Source: Chitinophaga niabensis
GTDB lineage: Bacteria; Bacteroidota; Bacteroidia; Chitinophagales; Chitinophagaceae
DNA: 64,000 bases
NCBI GenBank assembly: GCA_017849435.1
Contig: JAFIGY010000003.1
Coordinates: 124,001-188,000 of the forward strand
Direction of reading: 5' to 3'
A program made the translations under genes and the position numbers. Below the pieces are notes generated by a model, which was not told the origin of the DNA, did no database searches, and saw only the letters and a program-made list of their open reading frames with translations. This document shows positions 43,344 to 52,046 of the stretch, in pieces (position 1 is the stretch's first letter; each line of letters opens with the position of its first letter).

Positions 43344-44831
43344 ATGCGTTTTTTCTTCATCATAACCCTTTGCTTCGGTTTATCTTTTCAGGCAGGTGCG
43401 CGGCAGAAAAATTACGATTTCAATGCCCGCTGCCAGCAAGCTTATGATGCGATCATGCAGTTGCGCCTCAACGCAGGAAAGGCATTGCTGGAAGAAGAAA
43501 AACGTACTAATCCCGATAACCTCATCCCTTATTTCCTGGATAACTATATTGATTTCTTCACCCTCTTTTTTAATGAAGATCCTTCGGTATATGCCCGGCA
43601 GCGTAAGCTGCGGAGCACGCGGCTGGACCTGATGAGCGAAGGGCCGGAGGATTCTCCCTACTATCTTTACACACAGGCTGCCATCAAATTCCAGTGGGCG
43701 ATGATCCGGGTGAAGTTCGGAGAAAAGTGGGATGCCGTTTGGGAAATACGCAAAGCCTATATCACCCTGAAAGACAATCAGCGGAAGTTCCCGCAATTCC
43801 TGCCGAACAACATGCTGATAGGATCGCTGCAAACCGTGTTCGGTACCATTCCGGAAGGCTATAAATGGATCACCAACATCCTCGGCCTGAGGGGCAGCAT
43901 CAAACAGGGGATGCATCTGCTCCAGGGGGTGATTGACAGTAACGATCCCGTAGTGGCGATCTTCCGGGAAGAATCCTATTACTATTACTGCTATCTCAAA
44001 CTCTTCATCGAGAACAAGCCGGAGCAATTGTGGCAGTTCGTTCATCAAAAGCAACTGGATACCCGCAATAATTATCTTTTCGCCCTGATGGTGGCCAATC
44101 TCTCCCTGAACAACCAGAAAGCGGCTCAGGGTATCAAAGTGCTGGAGGAACGTAATCAAAGCGCTGAATACACGGAGATCCATTACAAGGATTATGTGCT
44201 GGGACTGATGAAGCTGGAACGGCAGGACGACGATGCCATCATGTGGCTGGAACGGTTTATCAATAATTTCAAAGGTAAGTTCTACGTGAAAGAAGCGCTG
44301 CAAAGGCTTAGCTGGGCCTATTACCTGAAAGGGGATATGGCCGCCGCAAACAAGTATCGCAGTATGATCCTGCAACGGGGCAGTACGGAAACGGATGCCG
44401 ACAAACAAGCGCAAAAAGAAGCGAAAAGCGGGAGATGGCCCAATCCCCTCCTGCTGAAAGCCCGCCTGCTGAGCGATGGCGGTTTCTATCAGAACGCCCT
44501 CAACCTGCTGCTCGCTAAACGCTCCAACGATTTCTCCACCATGGAAGAAAAACTGGAATATGCCTACCGCCTCGGCCGTATCTATGATGAAATGGGACAG
44601 GACTCCAATGCCATCCGGTTGTATGATGCCACCATTAAAGTAGGCACCAACCGGCCGGAGTACTTTGCCGCCCGCGCCGCACTGCAAATGGGTTATATCT
44701 ATGAGAAACGCGGCGATAAAGAAAAAGCCCGCCAATGTTTCCAGACCTGCCTCGACATGGAAGGCCACGATTATAAGAATTCCCTTGACCAGCGTGCAAA
44801 AGCAGGCCTGCTGCGGTTGGAAGGGAAATAG
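43344..44831 (+). CDS. Secreted tetratricopeptide-repeat protein, function unknown
   Basis: A 495-aa protein with a signal peptide (MRFFFIITLCFGLSFQAGA, cleavage near residue 19). The whole mature region is helical with TPR-like pairs, clearest at the C-terminus (YAYRLGRIYDEMGQDSNAIRLYD and AALQMGYIYEKRGDKEKARQ). Such proteins are usually periplasmic scaffolds. Nothing in the context gives a partner: recN follows, separated by a repeat-rich 112-bp spacer. Confidence 0.82.
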   Translation: MRFFFIITLCFGLSFQAGARQKNYDFNARCQQAYDAIMQLRLNAGKALLEEEKRTNPDNLIPYFLDNYIDFFTLFFNEDPSVYARQRKLRSTRLDLMSEGPEDSPYYLYTQAAIKFQWAMIRVKFGEKWDAVWEIRKAYITLKDNQRKFPQFLPNNMLIGSLQTVFGTIPEGYKWITNILGLRGSIKQGMHLLQGVIDSNDPVVAIFREESYYYYCYLKLFIENKPEQLWQFVHQKQLDTRNNYLFALMVANLSLNNQKAAQGIKVLEERNQSAEYTEIHYKDYVLGLMKLERQDDDAIMWLERFINNFKGKFYVKEALQRLSWAYYLKGDMAAANKYRSMILQRGSTETDADKQAQKEAKSGRWPNPLLLKARLLSDGGFYQNALNLLLAKRSNDFSTMEEKLEYAYRLGRIYDEMGQDSNAIRLYDATIKVGTNRPEYFAARAALQMGYIYEKRGDKEKARQCFQTCLDMEGHDYKNSLDQRAKAGLLRLEGK

Positions 44832-44841
44832 TGATCAATTA

Positions 44842-44936
44842 TCAATTACGAATTACAAATTACGATGCAAGAATTGTATAATTTTATGAATTATTTATTC
44901 GTATTTCGTAACTCGTGTTTCGTAATTCGTAATTGA
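44842..44936. repeat. Imperfect inverted repeat between the TPR gene and recN
   Basis: TCAATTACGAATTAC (44842-44856) is the exact reverse complement of 44922-44936 (15 bp), flanked by further degenerate AATTACAAATTACGA / TTTCGTAACTCGTG words. The word family is that of the recG spacer. The right end lies 7 nt before the recN ATG. Confidence 0.65.
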
Positions 44937-44943
44937 AGAAATT

Positions 44944-46596
44944 ATGCTCAACCGCCTGGTTATTCAGAACTACGCGATTATCGACAACCTGGAGATCGAT
45001 TTCTCCGGGAACCTTAATGTGATCACCGGTGAAACAGGTGCAGGTAAGTCTATCCTGCTGGGCGCACTCAGCCTCATCCTCGGAGAACGCGCCGATCCTT
45101 CCGTGTTGTTTGACAAAACGAGGAAATGTGTGATCGAAGGAATGTTCAAAATAAAACCGCAACAGGTGCAGGCTTTCTTTGAAACACATGAACTGGATAT
45201 GGAAGATGCGGTGATCCTTCGACGGGAAATTAGTACTGCCGGCAAGTCACGCGCTTTTATCAATGATACGCCCGTTAATCTCACCCAATTATCCGAATTG
45301 AGCCGGCTGCTGGTAGATCTGCATCAGCAGTTTGATACGCTGGACCTGGAGAAATCCGATTTTCAGCGGGAAGTGATCGATGCGCTGGCCGGCCACCAGG
45401 AACAGGTGCAGGCTTATAGCCGACGGTTCCAGCAATATTCCCGTTTACAAAAGGAGCTGAAAGAATTGCATCATCAGCGGGATCATGCCAACAAGGAATC
45501 GGATTACAACAAGTTTCTGCTGGATGAATTGCTGGAAGCGGATTTGCAGGAAGGCGAGATCGAATCGCTGGAAGCGGAGCAGCAATTGCTGAGCCACGCT
45601 GAAGAGATCAAGGGAGCGTTGAACCGCATTTATTTTCAACTGAAGGAAGACGAACAACCGCTGTTACAGCAGCTGCGCCAATTGCAGGCTTCCCTGCAGG
45701 GCCTCGCTGCTTTTCATAAAGAAGTACCGGGGCTCGCCGGACGGATGCAGTCGAGCTACCTCGAACTGCAGGATGTGGCAGGGGAGATTGCGCGTCTGAA
45801 CGACCAGGTGCAATATGACGGAGAACGGATGGAGCAGCTCAACGAGCGGCTGGCCCTTGTTTACAGATTGTTGAAGAAACATAACGTACAGGATACAGCA
45901 GCGCTGCTCGTCATCAGGGACACGCTGCAGCAGGGACTGGACGGGGTATTGAACCTGGATGACCGCATTCAGGAACTGGAAAAGCAACTGTATGCACGGC
46001 AGCAGGAACTGGAACAGACAGCTGTACAGATATCCGCTCAACGAAAAGCGCAGGTGGCGCCTTTTGAACAGAAAGTGAACGCCCTGCTGGCGCAGGTGGG
46101 CATGCCCAACGCCCGCGTCCGGGTGGATATACAGCAGGGGGCGTTACAATCGTTCGGGCAGGATGTTATTGAGTTCCTGTTCGATGCCAATAAGGGCAAT
46201 AACTTCGGGCCGATCCGTAAAGTGGCTTCAGGCGGGGAACTGAGTCGCCTGATGCTTTGCATCAAATCGCTGGTAGCACGTTCGGTGGCTTTGCCTACTT
46301 TGATATTTGACGAGATAGATACCGGTATTTCCGGTGAAGCGGCGCGACAGGTAGGCATTATCATGAAAGAGCTCGCCCGTGGCCACCAGGTGATCTGTAT
46401 CACCCATCAGCCGCAGCTCGCCGGTAAAGCTGATGCGCATTACTTTGTGTACAAGCAGCTGGAAGGGGAGAAAGTGAATACGCATGTGCGGCTGCTGACG
46501 CAGGATGAACGGATCACCACCATCGCTAAAATGCTGAGCGGAGAAAAACCGACGGCCGCCGCCCTGGAGAATGCCCGGGAGATGGTTATGCAATAA
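44944..46596 (+). CDS. recN: DNA repair protein RecN
   Basis: A 550-aa SMC-like ATPase in double-strand break repair. The N-terminal Walker A motif is GETGAGKS near residues 30-37. A long coiled coil fills about 150-360 (RLQKELKELHHQRDHANKE, then QELEKQLYARQQELEQT). The C-terminal head has the ABC signature VASGGELSRLMLCIKSL and Walker B LIFDEIDTGISG. Length is normal. It starts directly after the AT-rich repeat block, so its promoter may lie inside that block. Confidence 0.95.
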   Translation: MLNRLVIQNYAIIDNLEIDFSGNLNVITGETGAGKSILLGALSLILGERADPSVLFDKTRKCVIEGMFKIKPQQVQAFFETHELDMEDAVILRREISTAGKSRAFINDTPVNLTQLSELSRLLVDLHQQFDTLDLEKSDFQREVIDALAGHQEQVQAYSRRFQQYSRLQKELKELHHQRDHANKESDYNKFLLDELLEADLQEGEIESLEAEQQLLSHAEEIKGALNRIYFQLKEDEQPLLQQLRQLQASLQGLAAFHKEVPGLAGRMQSSYLELQDVAGEIARLNDQVQYDGERMEQLNERLALVYRLLKKHNVQDTAALLVIRDTLQQGLDGVLNLDDRIQELEKQLYARQQELEQTAVQISAQRKAQVAPFEQKVNALLAQVGMPNARVRVDIQQGALQSFGQDVIEFLFDANKGNNFGPIRKVASGGELSRLMLCIKSLVARSVALPTLIFDEIDTGISGEAARQVGIIMKELARGHQVICITHQPQLAGKADAHYFVYKQLEGEKVNTHVRLLTQDERITTIAKMLSGEKPTAAALENAREMVMQ

Positions 46597-46621
46597 CATT
46601 TCAATTTTCCATTTTAACCGC

Positions 46622-46629
46622 TATTTTTG
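46622..46629 (+). promoter_or_regulatory. -7 box (TATTTTTG) for fabI
   Basis: Exact consensus 15 nt before the ATG at 46645. Confidence 0.55.
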
Positions 46630-46644
46630 CCCAAATTTTAATCA

Positions 46645-47457
46645 ATGGCTCATAACTTATTACAAGGGAAGAAAGGTATCATTTTTGGCGCACTGGATGA
46701 GAATTCCATTGCCTGGAAAACAGCAGAGCGTTGCGTACAGGAAGGAGCACAGATCGTGCTGACCAATGCCCCCATCGCATTGCGTATGGGTGAGATCAAC
46801 AAGCTGGCCGCATCCTGCAATGCCCCGGTAATACCTGCCGACGCCACCAGTATGGACGATCTGAACAACCTGTTTACCAAATCCATGGAACACCTCGGAG
46901 GAAAGATCGATTTTGTGCTGCACTCCATCGGGATGAGCGTGAACGTAAGAAAAGGGAAACCCTATACGGACCTGGATTACGATTTTTATCATAAAGGGCT
47001 GGACATTTCCGCAATGTCCCTGCACCGCGTACTGCAAACCGCTTACAAGCTGGATGCGCTCAATGAATGGGCTTCCGTGGTAGCGCTCACCTACATTGCA
47101 GCACAAAGAGTGTTCCCGGATTACAGCGATATGGCGGATGCCAAATCCATGCTGGAATCCATTTCCCGCAGCTTCGGCTATCACTATGGTGTAAAGAATA
47201 AAGTACGTGTCAATACCATCTCACAGTCTCCCACCAGAACCACCGCAGGCAGCGGGGTGAAAGGATTTGACGGCTTTATCAGCTATGCGGAGAAAATGAG
47301 CCCGCTGGGGAATGCCACTGCTGACCAGTGTGCGGACTATACCGTGATGATGTTCTCTGATTATACCCGCATGGTAACCATGCAAAACCTCTTCCATGAC
47401 GGAGGTTTCTCTTTCACAGGCGTATCTGCGTCCGTGGTGGAGCAAATGGAGAAATAA
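46645..47457 (+). CDS. fabI: Enoyl-[acyl-carrier-protein] reductase (NADH)
   Basis: A 270-aa short-chain dehydrogenase that performs the last step of each fatty acid elongation cycle. The nucleotide-binding region is KKGIIFGALDENSIAWKTA. The active-site Tyr and Lys occur as YSDMADAK (Tyr-x6-Lys), with a second Tyr in LTYIAAQRV, as in FabI. The substrate-binding end reads LFHDGGFSFTGVS. Length is normal. It is a single gene with its own promoter and a hairpin downstream. Confidence 0.95.
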   Translation: MAHNLLQGKKGIIFGALDENSIAWKTAERCVQEGAQIVLTNAPIALRMGEINKLAASCNAPVIPADATSMDDLNNLFTKSMEHLGGKIDFVLHSIGMSVNVRKGKPYTDLDYDFYHKGLDISAMSLHRVLQTAYKLDALNEWASVVALTYIAAQRVFPDYSDMADAKSMLESISRSFGYHYGVKNKVRVNTISQSPTRTTAGSGVKGFDGFISYAEKMSPLGNATADQCADYTVMMFSDYTRMVTMQNLFHDGGFSFTGVSASVVEQMEK

Positions 47458-47475
47458 ACCGCTTACCGGTATAAA

Positions 47476-47534
47476 AAAAGGAAAAAGTTAAAAGTTGGAG
47501 GAATGTTCCTGATGGCTTTTAATTTTTTCCTTTT
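47476..47534. terminator. Long AT-rich hairpin between convergent fabI and the DUF2795-like gene
   Basis: Bases 47476-47494 pair with 47516-47534 (18 of 19, the exception being a G-T wobble) around a 21-nt loop. The A-rich 5' and T-rich 3' arms suit termination in both directions. Confidence 0.65.
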
Positions 47535-47600
47535 CAATTTTTTGAAGCGCAGGTAAAACGCTGAGGGATGGCGTCTGATGAATAGGGCCGGGGATACCAA

Positions 47601-47822
47601 TCAATATTCGTCTTCGTTGAAGAAGAAGTCGTCTTGCGACGGATAGTCAGACCAGATATCCTCTATCCCTTCATAAATTTCTCCCTCATCCTCCAGTTCC
47701 TGCAAGTTTTCGATAACTTCGATGGGTGCACCGGAACGGATGGCGTAGTCAATGAGTTCGTCTTTTGTAGCAGGCCATGGAGCATCCTCCAGGTACGAAG
47801 CTAATTCTAAGGTCCAGTACAT
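47601..47822 (-). CDS. Small acidic DUF2795-like protein
   Basis: A 73-aa protein. The first 50 residues (WTLELASYLEDAPWPATKDELIDYAIRSGAP) resemble DUF2795, a short helical domain of unknown function; the tail is strongly acidic and aromatic (DIWSDYPSQDDFFFNEDEY). No signal peptide or membrane segment, so cytoplasmic. It has one of the best promoters in the window and is therefore clearly a real gene. It is divergent from lolD. Confidence 0.8.
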   Translation of the reverse strand: MYWTLELASYLEDAPWPATKDELIDYAIRSGAPIEVIENLQELEDEGEIYEGIEDIWSDYPSQDDFFFNEDEY

Positions 47823-47854
47823 CGTATATAAATTTTTACTTTTCCAAATTTTCG

Positions 47855-47884
47855 CAAAAGTATTATTTAATTTGAAATAAACAA
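47855..47884 (-). promoter_or_regulatory. Promoter of the DUF2795-like gene
   Basis: Minus strand TTG (47884-47882), 19 nt, TACTTTTG (47862-47855), 32 nt before the ATG. Confidence 0.7.
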
Positions 47885-47921
47885 CTATTACTATTTTAAC
47901 GGTTAATTACTTTGTTCGGCT

Positions 47922-48575
47922 ATGCTTACTGCTCGCAATGTTACCAAAAATTATTCCAACCTGCCGGTACTCAAGGGAGTGGATATTTCTGTCAGTAAAG
48001 GGGAAATAGTGGCCATCGTAGGATCTTCCGGAGCGGGTAAAAGTACATTGCTGCATATCCTCGGTACGCTGGATGCGCCTACAATGGGGCAGATCGAGAT
48101 TAACGGAGTGGCCACCAGTACTTTATACGGGAAGAAGCTTGCTGATTTCAGGAACCGCCATATCGGTTTCATTTTCCAGTTCCACCATCTTTTACCCGAG
48201 TTCAGCGCATTGGAGAATGTTTGCATTCCCGGGTTCATAGCCGGAACAAAGAAAAGTGCCGTACGGGAGCGGGCCATTTTCCTGCTGGAAGTGCTCGGGC
48301 TCAGGGAGCGCCTGGAGCATCGCCCCAAGGAGCTTTCAGGGGGAGAGCAGCAGCGGGTAGCCGTTGCAAGGGCGCTTATCAATAACCCCGATGTGATCAT
48401 GGCAGATGAGCCCACGGGTAACCTGGATTCCCATAATGCCCGGGAGCTGCACCAGCTTTTCCTCCAGCTTCGGGACCAGTTCGGACAAACGTTTATTATC
48501 GTCACCCATAATGAAGAACTGGCTACCCTGAGCGACCGTCAACTGATCATGAAAGACGGGAAAATAGTCAGCTAA
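47922..48575 (+). CDS. lolD: ABC transporter ATP-binding protein, LolD-like
   Basis: A 217-aa ATPase. Walker A GSSGAGKS near residue 36, signature LSGGEQQR near 140, Walker B VIMADEPTGNLDS, and the H-loop VTHNEE are intact. The LolD/MacB-type sequence suggests it powers lipoprotein release from the inner membrane with LolC/LolE-type permeases, none of which is adjacent. A TTACTTTG box (47907-47914, 7 of 8) lies just upstream, leaving a very short leader. It ends 4 bp from the convergent rfbD stop. Confidence 0.85.
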   Translation: MLTARNVTKNYSNLPVLKGVDISVSKGEIVAIVGSSGAGKSTLLHILGTLDAPTMGQIEINGVATSTLYGKKLADFRNRHIGFIFQFHHLLPEFSALENVCIPGFIAGTKKSAVRERAIFLLEVLGLRERLEHRPKELSGGEQQRVAVARALINNPDVIMADEPTGNLDSHNARELHQLFLQLRDQFGQTFIIVTHNEELATLSDRQLIMKDGKIVS

Positions 48576-48579
48576 CGCT

Positions 48580-49431
48580 TTATTTCCCCAGGCAAACTGC
48601 CAAACTGTCTTTCCAGTAAGGTATTTCCAACCCAAATACGGATTTGATCTTCTCCTTGTTTAACACGCTATATGCCGGGCGTTCCGCTGCGGTCGGGTAC
48701 TCATCCGATGTAACGGGCCTGATGCTACAGGTGGCGCCGGTAAGGGCTTTGATAGCCAACGCGAAGTCATACCAGCTGGCCACGCCTTCGTTGCTGTAAT
48801 GGTAGACGCCGCCGGCATTCTCAACCGGGTGCTGCAATATGTGGAGGATGGCTGCTGCGAGGTCCGGTGCATAGGTAGGGGTGCCTACCTGGTCGAATAC
48901 CACGTTAAGACTTTCTTTTTCCTGCATCAGTTCCTGCATGCGGCGTACGAAGTTCACACCGGTGCGGGAGTAGAGCCAGGAAGTACGGATGACAATAGCA
49001 TCAGGATGATAGCCCAGCACAGCCGCCTCGCCACGGAGCTTGGAGCTGCCGTAAATACTGCGGGGAGATGCTTCGTCGCTTTCCTTATAAGGCCGGTAAT
49101 AACGGCCATCAAAGACGTAATCAGTGGATATATGGACGAGGGTACTGTTATGCTGCGCACATGCTTCAGCGAGGGTAAGGGGCGCCTGGAAATTCACCTG
49201 AAAAGCAGTTTCCTCTTCCTGCTCGGCTTTGTCCACCGCCGTGTATGCGGCACAGTTAACCACTGCGTCAACAGGCTGACGGTTGAAGAATTCCTGCACG
49301 GCAGCGGTATCGGTGATATCCAATGCCTCGTGGTCAGTGAAAATGAGATGAAGGTCAGGGTGTTGCGGGGCGAGGGCCTGCAGGGCATTCCCCAACTGTC
49401 CGTTCGCGCCTGTTATCAGGATATTCTTCAT
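48580..49431 (-). CDS. rfbD: dTDP-4-dehydrorhamnose reductase
   Basis: A 283-aa short-chain dehydrogenase; the last enzyme of dTDP-L-rhamnose synthesis, reducing the 4-keto group with NAD(P)H. The cofactor motif ITGANGQLGNAL is at the start and the catalytic YGSSK (Tyr-x3-Lys) follows SPRSI near residue 128. HISTDYVFDG is the family signature. It is the terminal gene of the six-gene sugar operon, 11 bp after rfbC. Confidence 0.94.
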   Translation of the reverse strand: MKNILITGANGQLGNALQALAPQHPDLHLIFTDHEALDITDTAAVQEFFNRQPVDAVVNCAAYTAVDKAEQEEETAFQVNFQAPLTLAEACAQHNSTLVHISTDYVFDGRYYRPYKESDEASPRSIYGSSKLRGEAAVLGYHPDAIVIRTSWLYSRTGVNFVRRMQELMQEKESLNVVFDQVGTPTYAPDLAAAILHILQHPVENAGGVYHYSNEGVASWYDFALAIKALTGATCSIRPVTSDEYPTAAERPAYSVLNKEKIKSVFGLEIPYWKDSLAVCLGK

Positions 49432-49442
49432 GTATCAGTTTA

Positions 49443-50000
49443 TTAACGGTAAACAAAATTATGTGTGCAATCTGCCAGCAACGGCAGCAACAGGTCCTTT
49501 TCAGAAATGATGGCGGCTTCGGTCGGAATACCCCAGTCGATATTCAGCGCCGGATCGTTATAGCGAATCCCGCCTTCGCTGGATTTATTGTAGAATTCAT
49601 CGCACTTATAGATGACCTCAGCTACAGGGCTTAACACGGAGTAGCCATGCGCAAAGCCTTTCGGGATCAATAACTGAAGCTTGTTCTCTGCAGAGAGCTC
49701 AAGCGTATATACTTTACCGTATGTAGGTGCGCCTTTGCGAAGGTCCACTACTACATCCAGGATAGCGCCTTCCAATACGCGGATCAGCTTGGTTTGGGCG
49801 TAAGGCTCCTGTTGGAAGTGCAGGCCGCGCAGAACGCCGTATACAGAACGCGCCTGGTTATCTTGTACAAATTGGAAGTCAATGCCTTCCTGCCGGAAGG
49901 TACTGGCATTATAACTCTCAAAAAAATAACCCCGGCTGTCGCCATGAACCGTTGGTTCATAGATCAACAGGTCAGGGATCCCTGTTTCAATGAAAGGCAT
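49443..50000 (-). CDS. rfbC: dTDP-4-dehydrorhamnose 3,5-epimerase
   Basis: A 185-aa cupin-fold epimerase. Start ATG 50000 overlaps the rfbB stop by one base (TAATG), indicating translational coupling; the longer upstream frame is inside rfbB. The catalytic His is in VLRGLHFQQEP, and the family words GDSRGYFFESYN and PKGFAHGY are present. It epimerises C3 and C5 of dTDP-4-keto-6-deoxyglucose. Confidence 0.95.
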   Translation of the reverse strand: MPFIETGIPDLLIYEPTVHGDSRGYFFESYNASTFRQEGIDFQFVQDNQARSVYGVLRGLHFQQEPYAQTKLIRVLEGAILDVVVDLRKGAPTYGKVYTLELSAENKLQLLIPKGFAHGYSVLSPVAEVIYKCDEFYNKSSEGGIRYNDPALNIDWGIPTEAAIISEKDLLLPLLADCTHNFVYR

Positions 50001-51055
50001 TATCGTTGCTGGTATTGAGTTTCGTAATATTGTTGATAGGCCCCGCTGGTAACATGCTGCAGCCATTCTTCATTGGCGAGGTACCAATCGACTGTTTTCT
50101 CCAGTCCTTCCTCGAATTGCAGGCTGGGTTCCCAGCCAAGCTCCCTGTTGAGTTTGCCGGCATCGATCGCATAGCGGAGATCATGGCCTGCGCGGTCTTT
50201 CACAAAGGTGATCAGTTGGGCAGAAGTGCCGTTTGTTCTGCCGAGTTTCCGGTCCATAATGTTGCAGAGCAAATGTATGAGATCGATGTTTCTCCATTCA
50301 TTGAACCCGCCGATATTATAGGTTTCACCGGCATGACCCTTATGGAAAATAACATCGATGGCACGGGCATGATCTTCCACGAAGAGCCAGTCCCGCACAT
50401 TTTCCCCTTTGCCATAAACCGGCACGGGCTTGTTGTTCTTAATGTTGTGGATCGCCAGCGGGATGAGCTTTTCCGGGAAATGGTGGGAGCCATAGTTGTT
50501 AGAACAATTGCTCAATACTACCGGGATGCCGTAGGTGTGATAGTATGCTTTTACAAAATGGTCGGAGCTGGCTTTGGATGCAGAGTACGGTGACCGCGGG
50601 TCATAAGCCGTTTCTTCTGTAAAAAGGCCCTCGGCGCCGAGGGAGCCATATACTTCGTCTGTTGACACATGATAGAAACGTTTGTTCTCCATATTGTCTT
50701 TCCAGAACTTCCTGGTGGCATTCAGTAATACGGCGGTGCCCAGCACATTGGTTTTGATGAATGCCAACGGGTCGAGGATGGAACGGTCTACATGGCTTTC
50801 TGCGGCCAGGTGGATCACGCCGTCGAATCGGTGTTTTGAAAAAAGGGCATCGATGGCAGCCTCGTCTGTAATATCCACCTTCTCAAAAATATAGTTGGGC
50901 TTATCTTTAACATCCACCAGGTTTTCCAGGTTCCCGGCATAAGTAAGCTTATCGCCGTTAACGATGGTATATTCCGGGTATTTGTTTACAAAAAGCCTTA
51001 CTACATGTGAGCCAATGAACCCCGCTCCGCCGGTTACCAGGATGGTTCTTTTCAT
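50000..51055 (-). CDS. rfbB: dTDP-glucose 4,6-dehydratase
   Basis: A 351-aa extended short-chain dehydrogenase forming dTDP-4-keto-6-deoxyglucose. NAD motif TGGAGFIGSHVV near residue 8; catalytic segment STDEVYGSLG followed by YSASKASSDH (Tyr-x3-Lys). The C-terminal half with VPVYGKGENVRDWLFVEDH is typical. It couples to rfbC by a one-base overlap and follows the UDP-xylose synthase gene by 29 bp. The preceding enzyme of the pathway, rfbA, is absent here. Confidence 0.95.
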   Translation of the reverse strand: MKRTILVTGGAGFIGSHVVRLFVNKYPEYTIVNGDKLTYAGNLENLVDVKDKPNYIFEKVDITDEAAIDALFSKHRFDGVIHLAAESHVDRSILDPLAFIKTNVLGTAVLLNATRKFWKDNMENKRFYHVSTDEVYGSLGAEGLFTEETAYDPRSPYSASKASSDHFVKAYYHTYGIPVVLSNCSNNYGSHHFPEKLIPLAIHNIKNNKPVPVYGKGENVRDWLFVEDHARAIDVIFHKGHAGETYNIGGFNEWRNIDLIHLLCNIMDRKLGRTNGTSAQLITFVKDRAGHDLRYAIDAGKLNRELGWEPSLQFEEGLEKTVDWYLANEEWLQHVTSGAYQQYYETQYQQR

Positions 51056-51084
51056 GATCCTAAAATATGGAGTGTTGGGGAGAT

Positions 51085-52032
51085 TTATTTCCCCAACGCC
51101 TGTTTAAAATATTCGTAAGTGATCTTTAATCCTTTTTTCCGGTCCACTTTAGGTTCCCAACCCAGCAATTGCCTGGCCTTCGTAATATCCGGTTTGCGCT
51201 GTTTGGGATCGTCTTTCGGCAAAGGCTGGAAAACGATCTTTTGTTTGGTACCTGTGAGTGCGATGATCTCTTCTGCAAATTCCAGCAGGGAGATCTCCGC
51301 GGGGTTGCCGATGTTCACCGGTAAGTGGTAATCGCCCAGCAGTAAACGGTAGATTCCTTCTACAAGATCATCTACATAACAGAAAGAACGGGTTTGCGAA
51401 CCGTCTCCGAATACGGTGAGGTCCTGGCCGGTAAGCGCCTGGCTCATGAAGGCAGGCAACGCGCGGCCGTCATCGAGGCGCATACGGGGACCGTATGTGT
51501 TGAATATGCGGATGATGCGGGTGTCTACGCCATGGAAATTATGATAAGCCATGGTGATGGATTCCATAAAGCGTTTAGCTTCGTCATACACCCCCCTCGG
51601 CCCAACGGGATTCACATTTCCCCAATACTCCTCGGGCTGCGGATGCACGTTGGGATCACCATAAACTTCTGAAGTGGAAGCCACCAGGATGCGCGCTTTC
51701 TTTTCCTTTGCCAGACCCAGCAGGTTGTGGGTTCCAAGGGCACCTACCTTCAACGTCTGAATGGGCATTTTAAGGTAGTCGATGGGGCTGGCGGGAGAAG
51801 CGAAGTGCAGGATGTAATCCAGTTCGCCGGGTACATGCACGAACTTGGTCACATCATGGTGATAATATTCAAATTCCTTCAGCGGGAACAGGTGTTCGAT
51901 GTTCCTGATGTTCCCCGTCAGGAGATTATCCATTCCGATCACATTATACCCTTCTTTGATGAAGCGGTCGCAGAGGTGAGATCCGAGGAATCCGGCGGCA
52001 CCGGTGATCAATACACGTTTCTTTGTATTCAT
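51085..52032 (-). CDS. uxs: UDP-glucuronate decarboxylase (UDP-xylose synthase)
   Basis: A 315-aa short-chain dehydrogenase. The NAD motif [16 protein letters not shown] is near the start, and [20 protein letters not shown] plus [11 protein letters not shown] (Tyr-x3-Lys) are highly characteristic of UXS. It oxidatively decarboxylates UDP-glucuronate to UDP-xylose. The gene directly upstream encodes UDP-glucose dehydrogenase, which makes its substrate, so the two form a complete UDP-glucose to UDP-xylose branch. Confidence 0.93.
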   Translation of the reverse strand: MNTKKRVLITGAAGFLGSHLCDRFIKEGYNVIGMDNLLTGNIRNIEHLFPLKEFEYYHHDVTKFVHVPGELDYILHFASPASPIDYLKMPIQTLKVGALGTHNLLGLAKEKKARILVASTSEVYGDPNVHPQPEEYWGNVNPVGPRGVYDEAKRFMESITMAYHNFHGVDTRIIRIFNTYGPRMRLDDGRALPAFMSQALTGQDLTVFGDGSQTRSFCYVDDLVEGIYRLLLGDYHLPVNIGNPAEISLLEFAEEIIALTGTKQKIVFQPLPKDDPKQRKPDITKARQLLGWEPKVDRKKGLKITYEYFKQALGK

Positions 52033-52046
52033 GGTTGAGAAGGGGT

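Noticed and set aside
43380-44768. A 462-aa minus-strand frame opposite the TPR gene
   Set aside because: Shadow of the TPR coding sequence; low-complexity translation rich in F, I and Q with no motifs.
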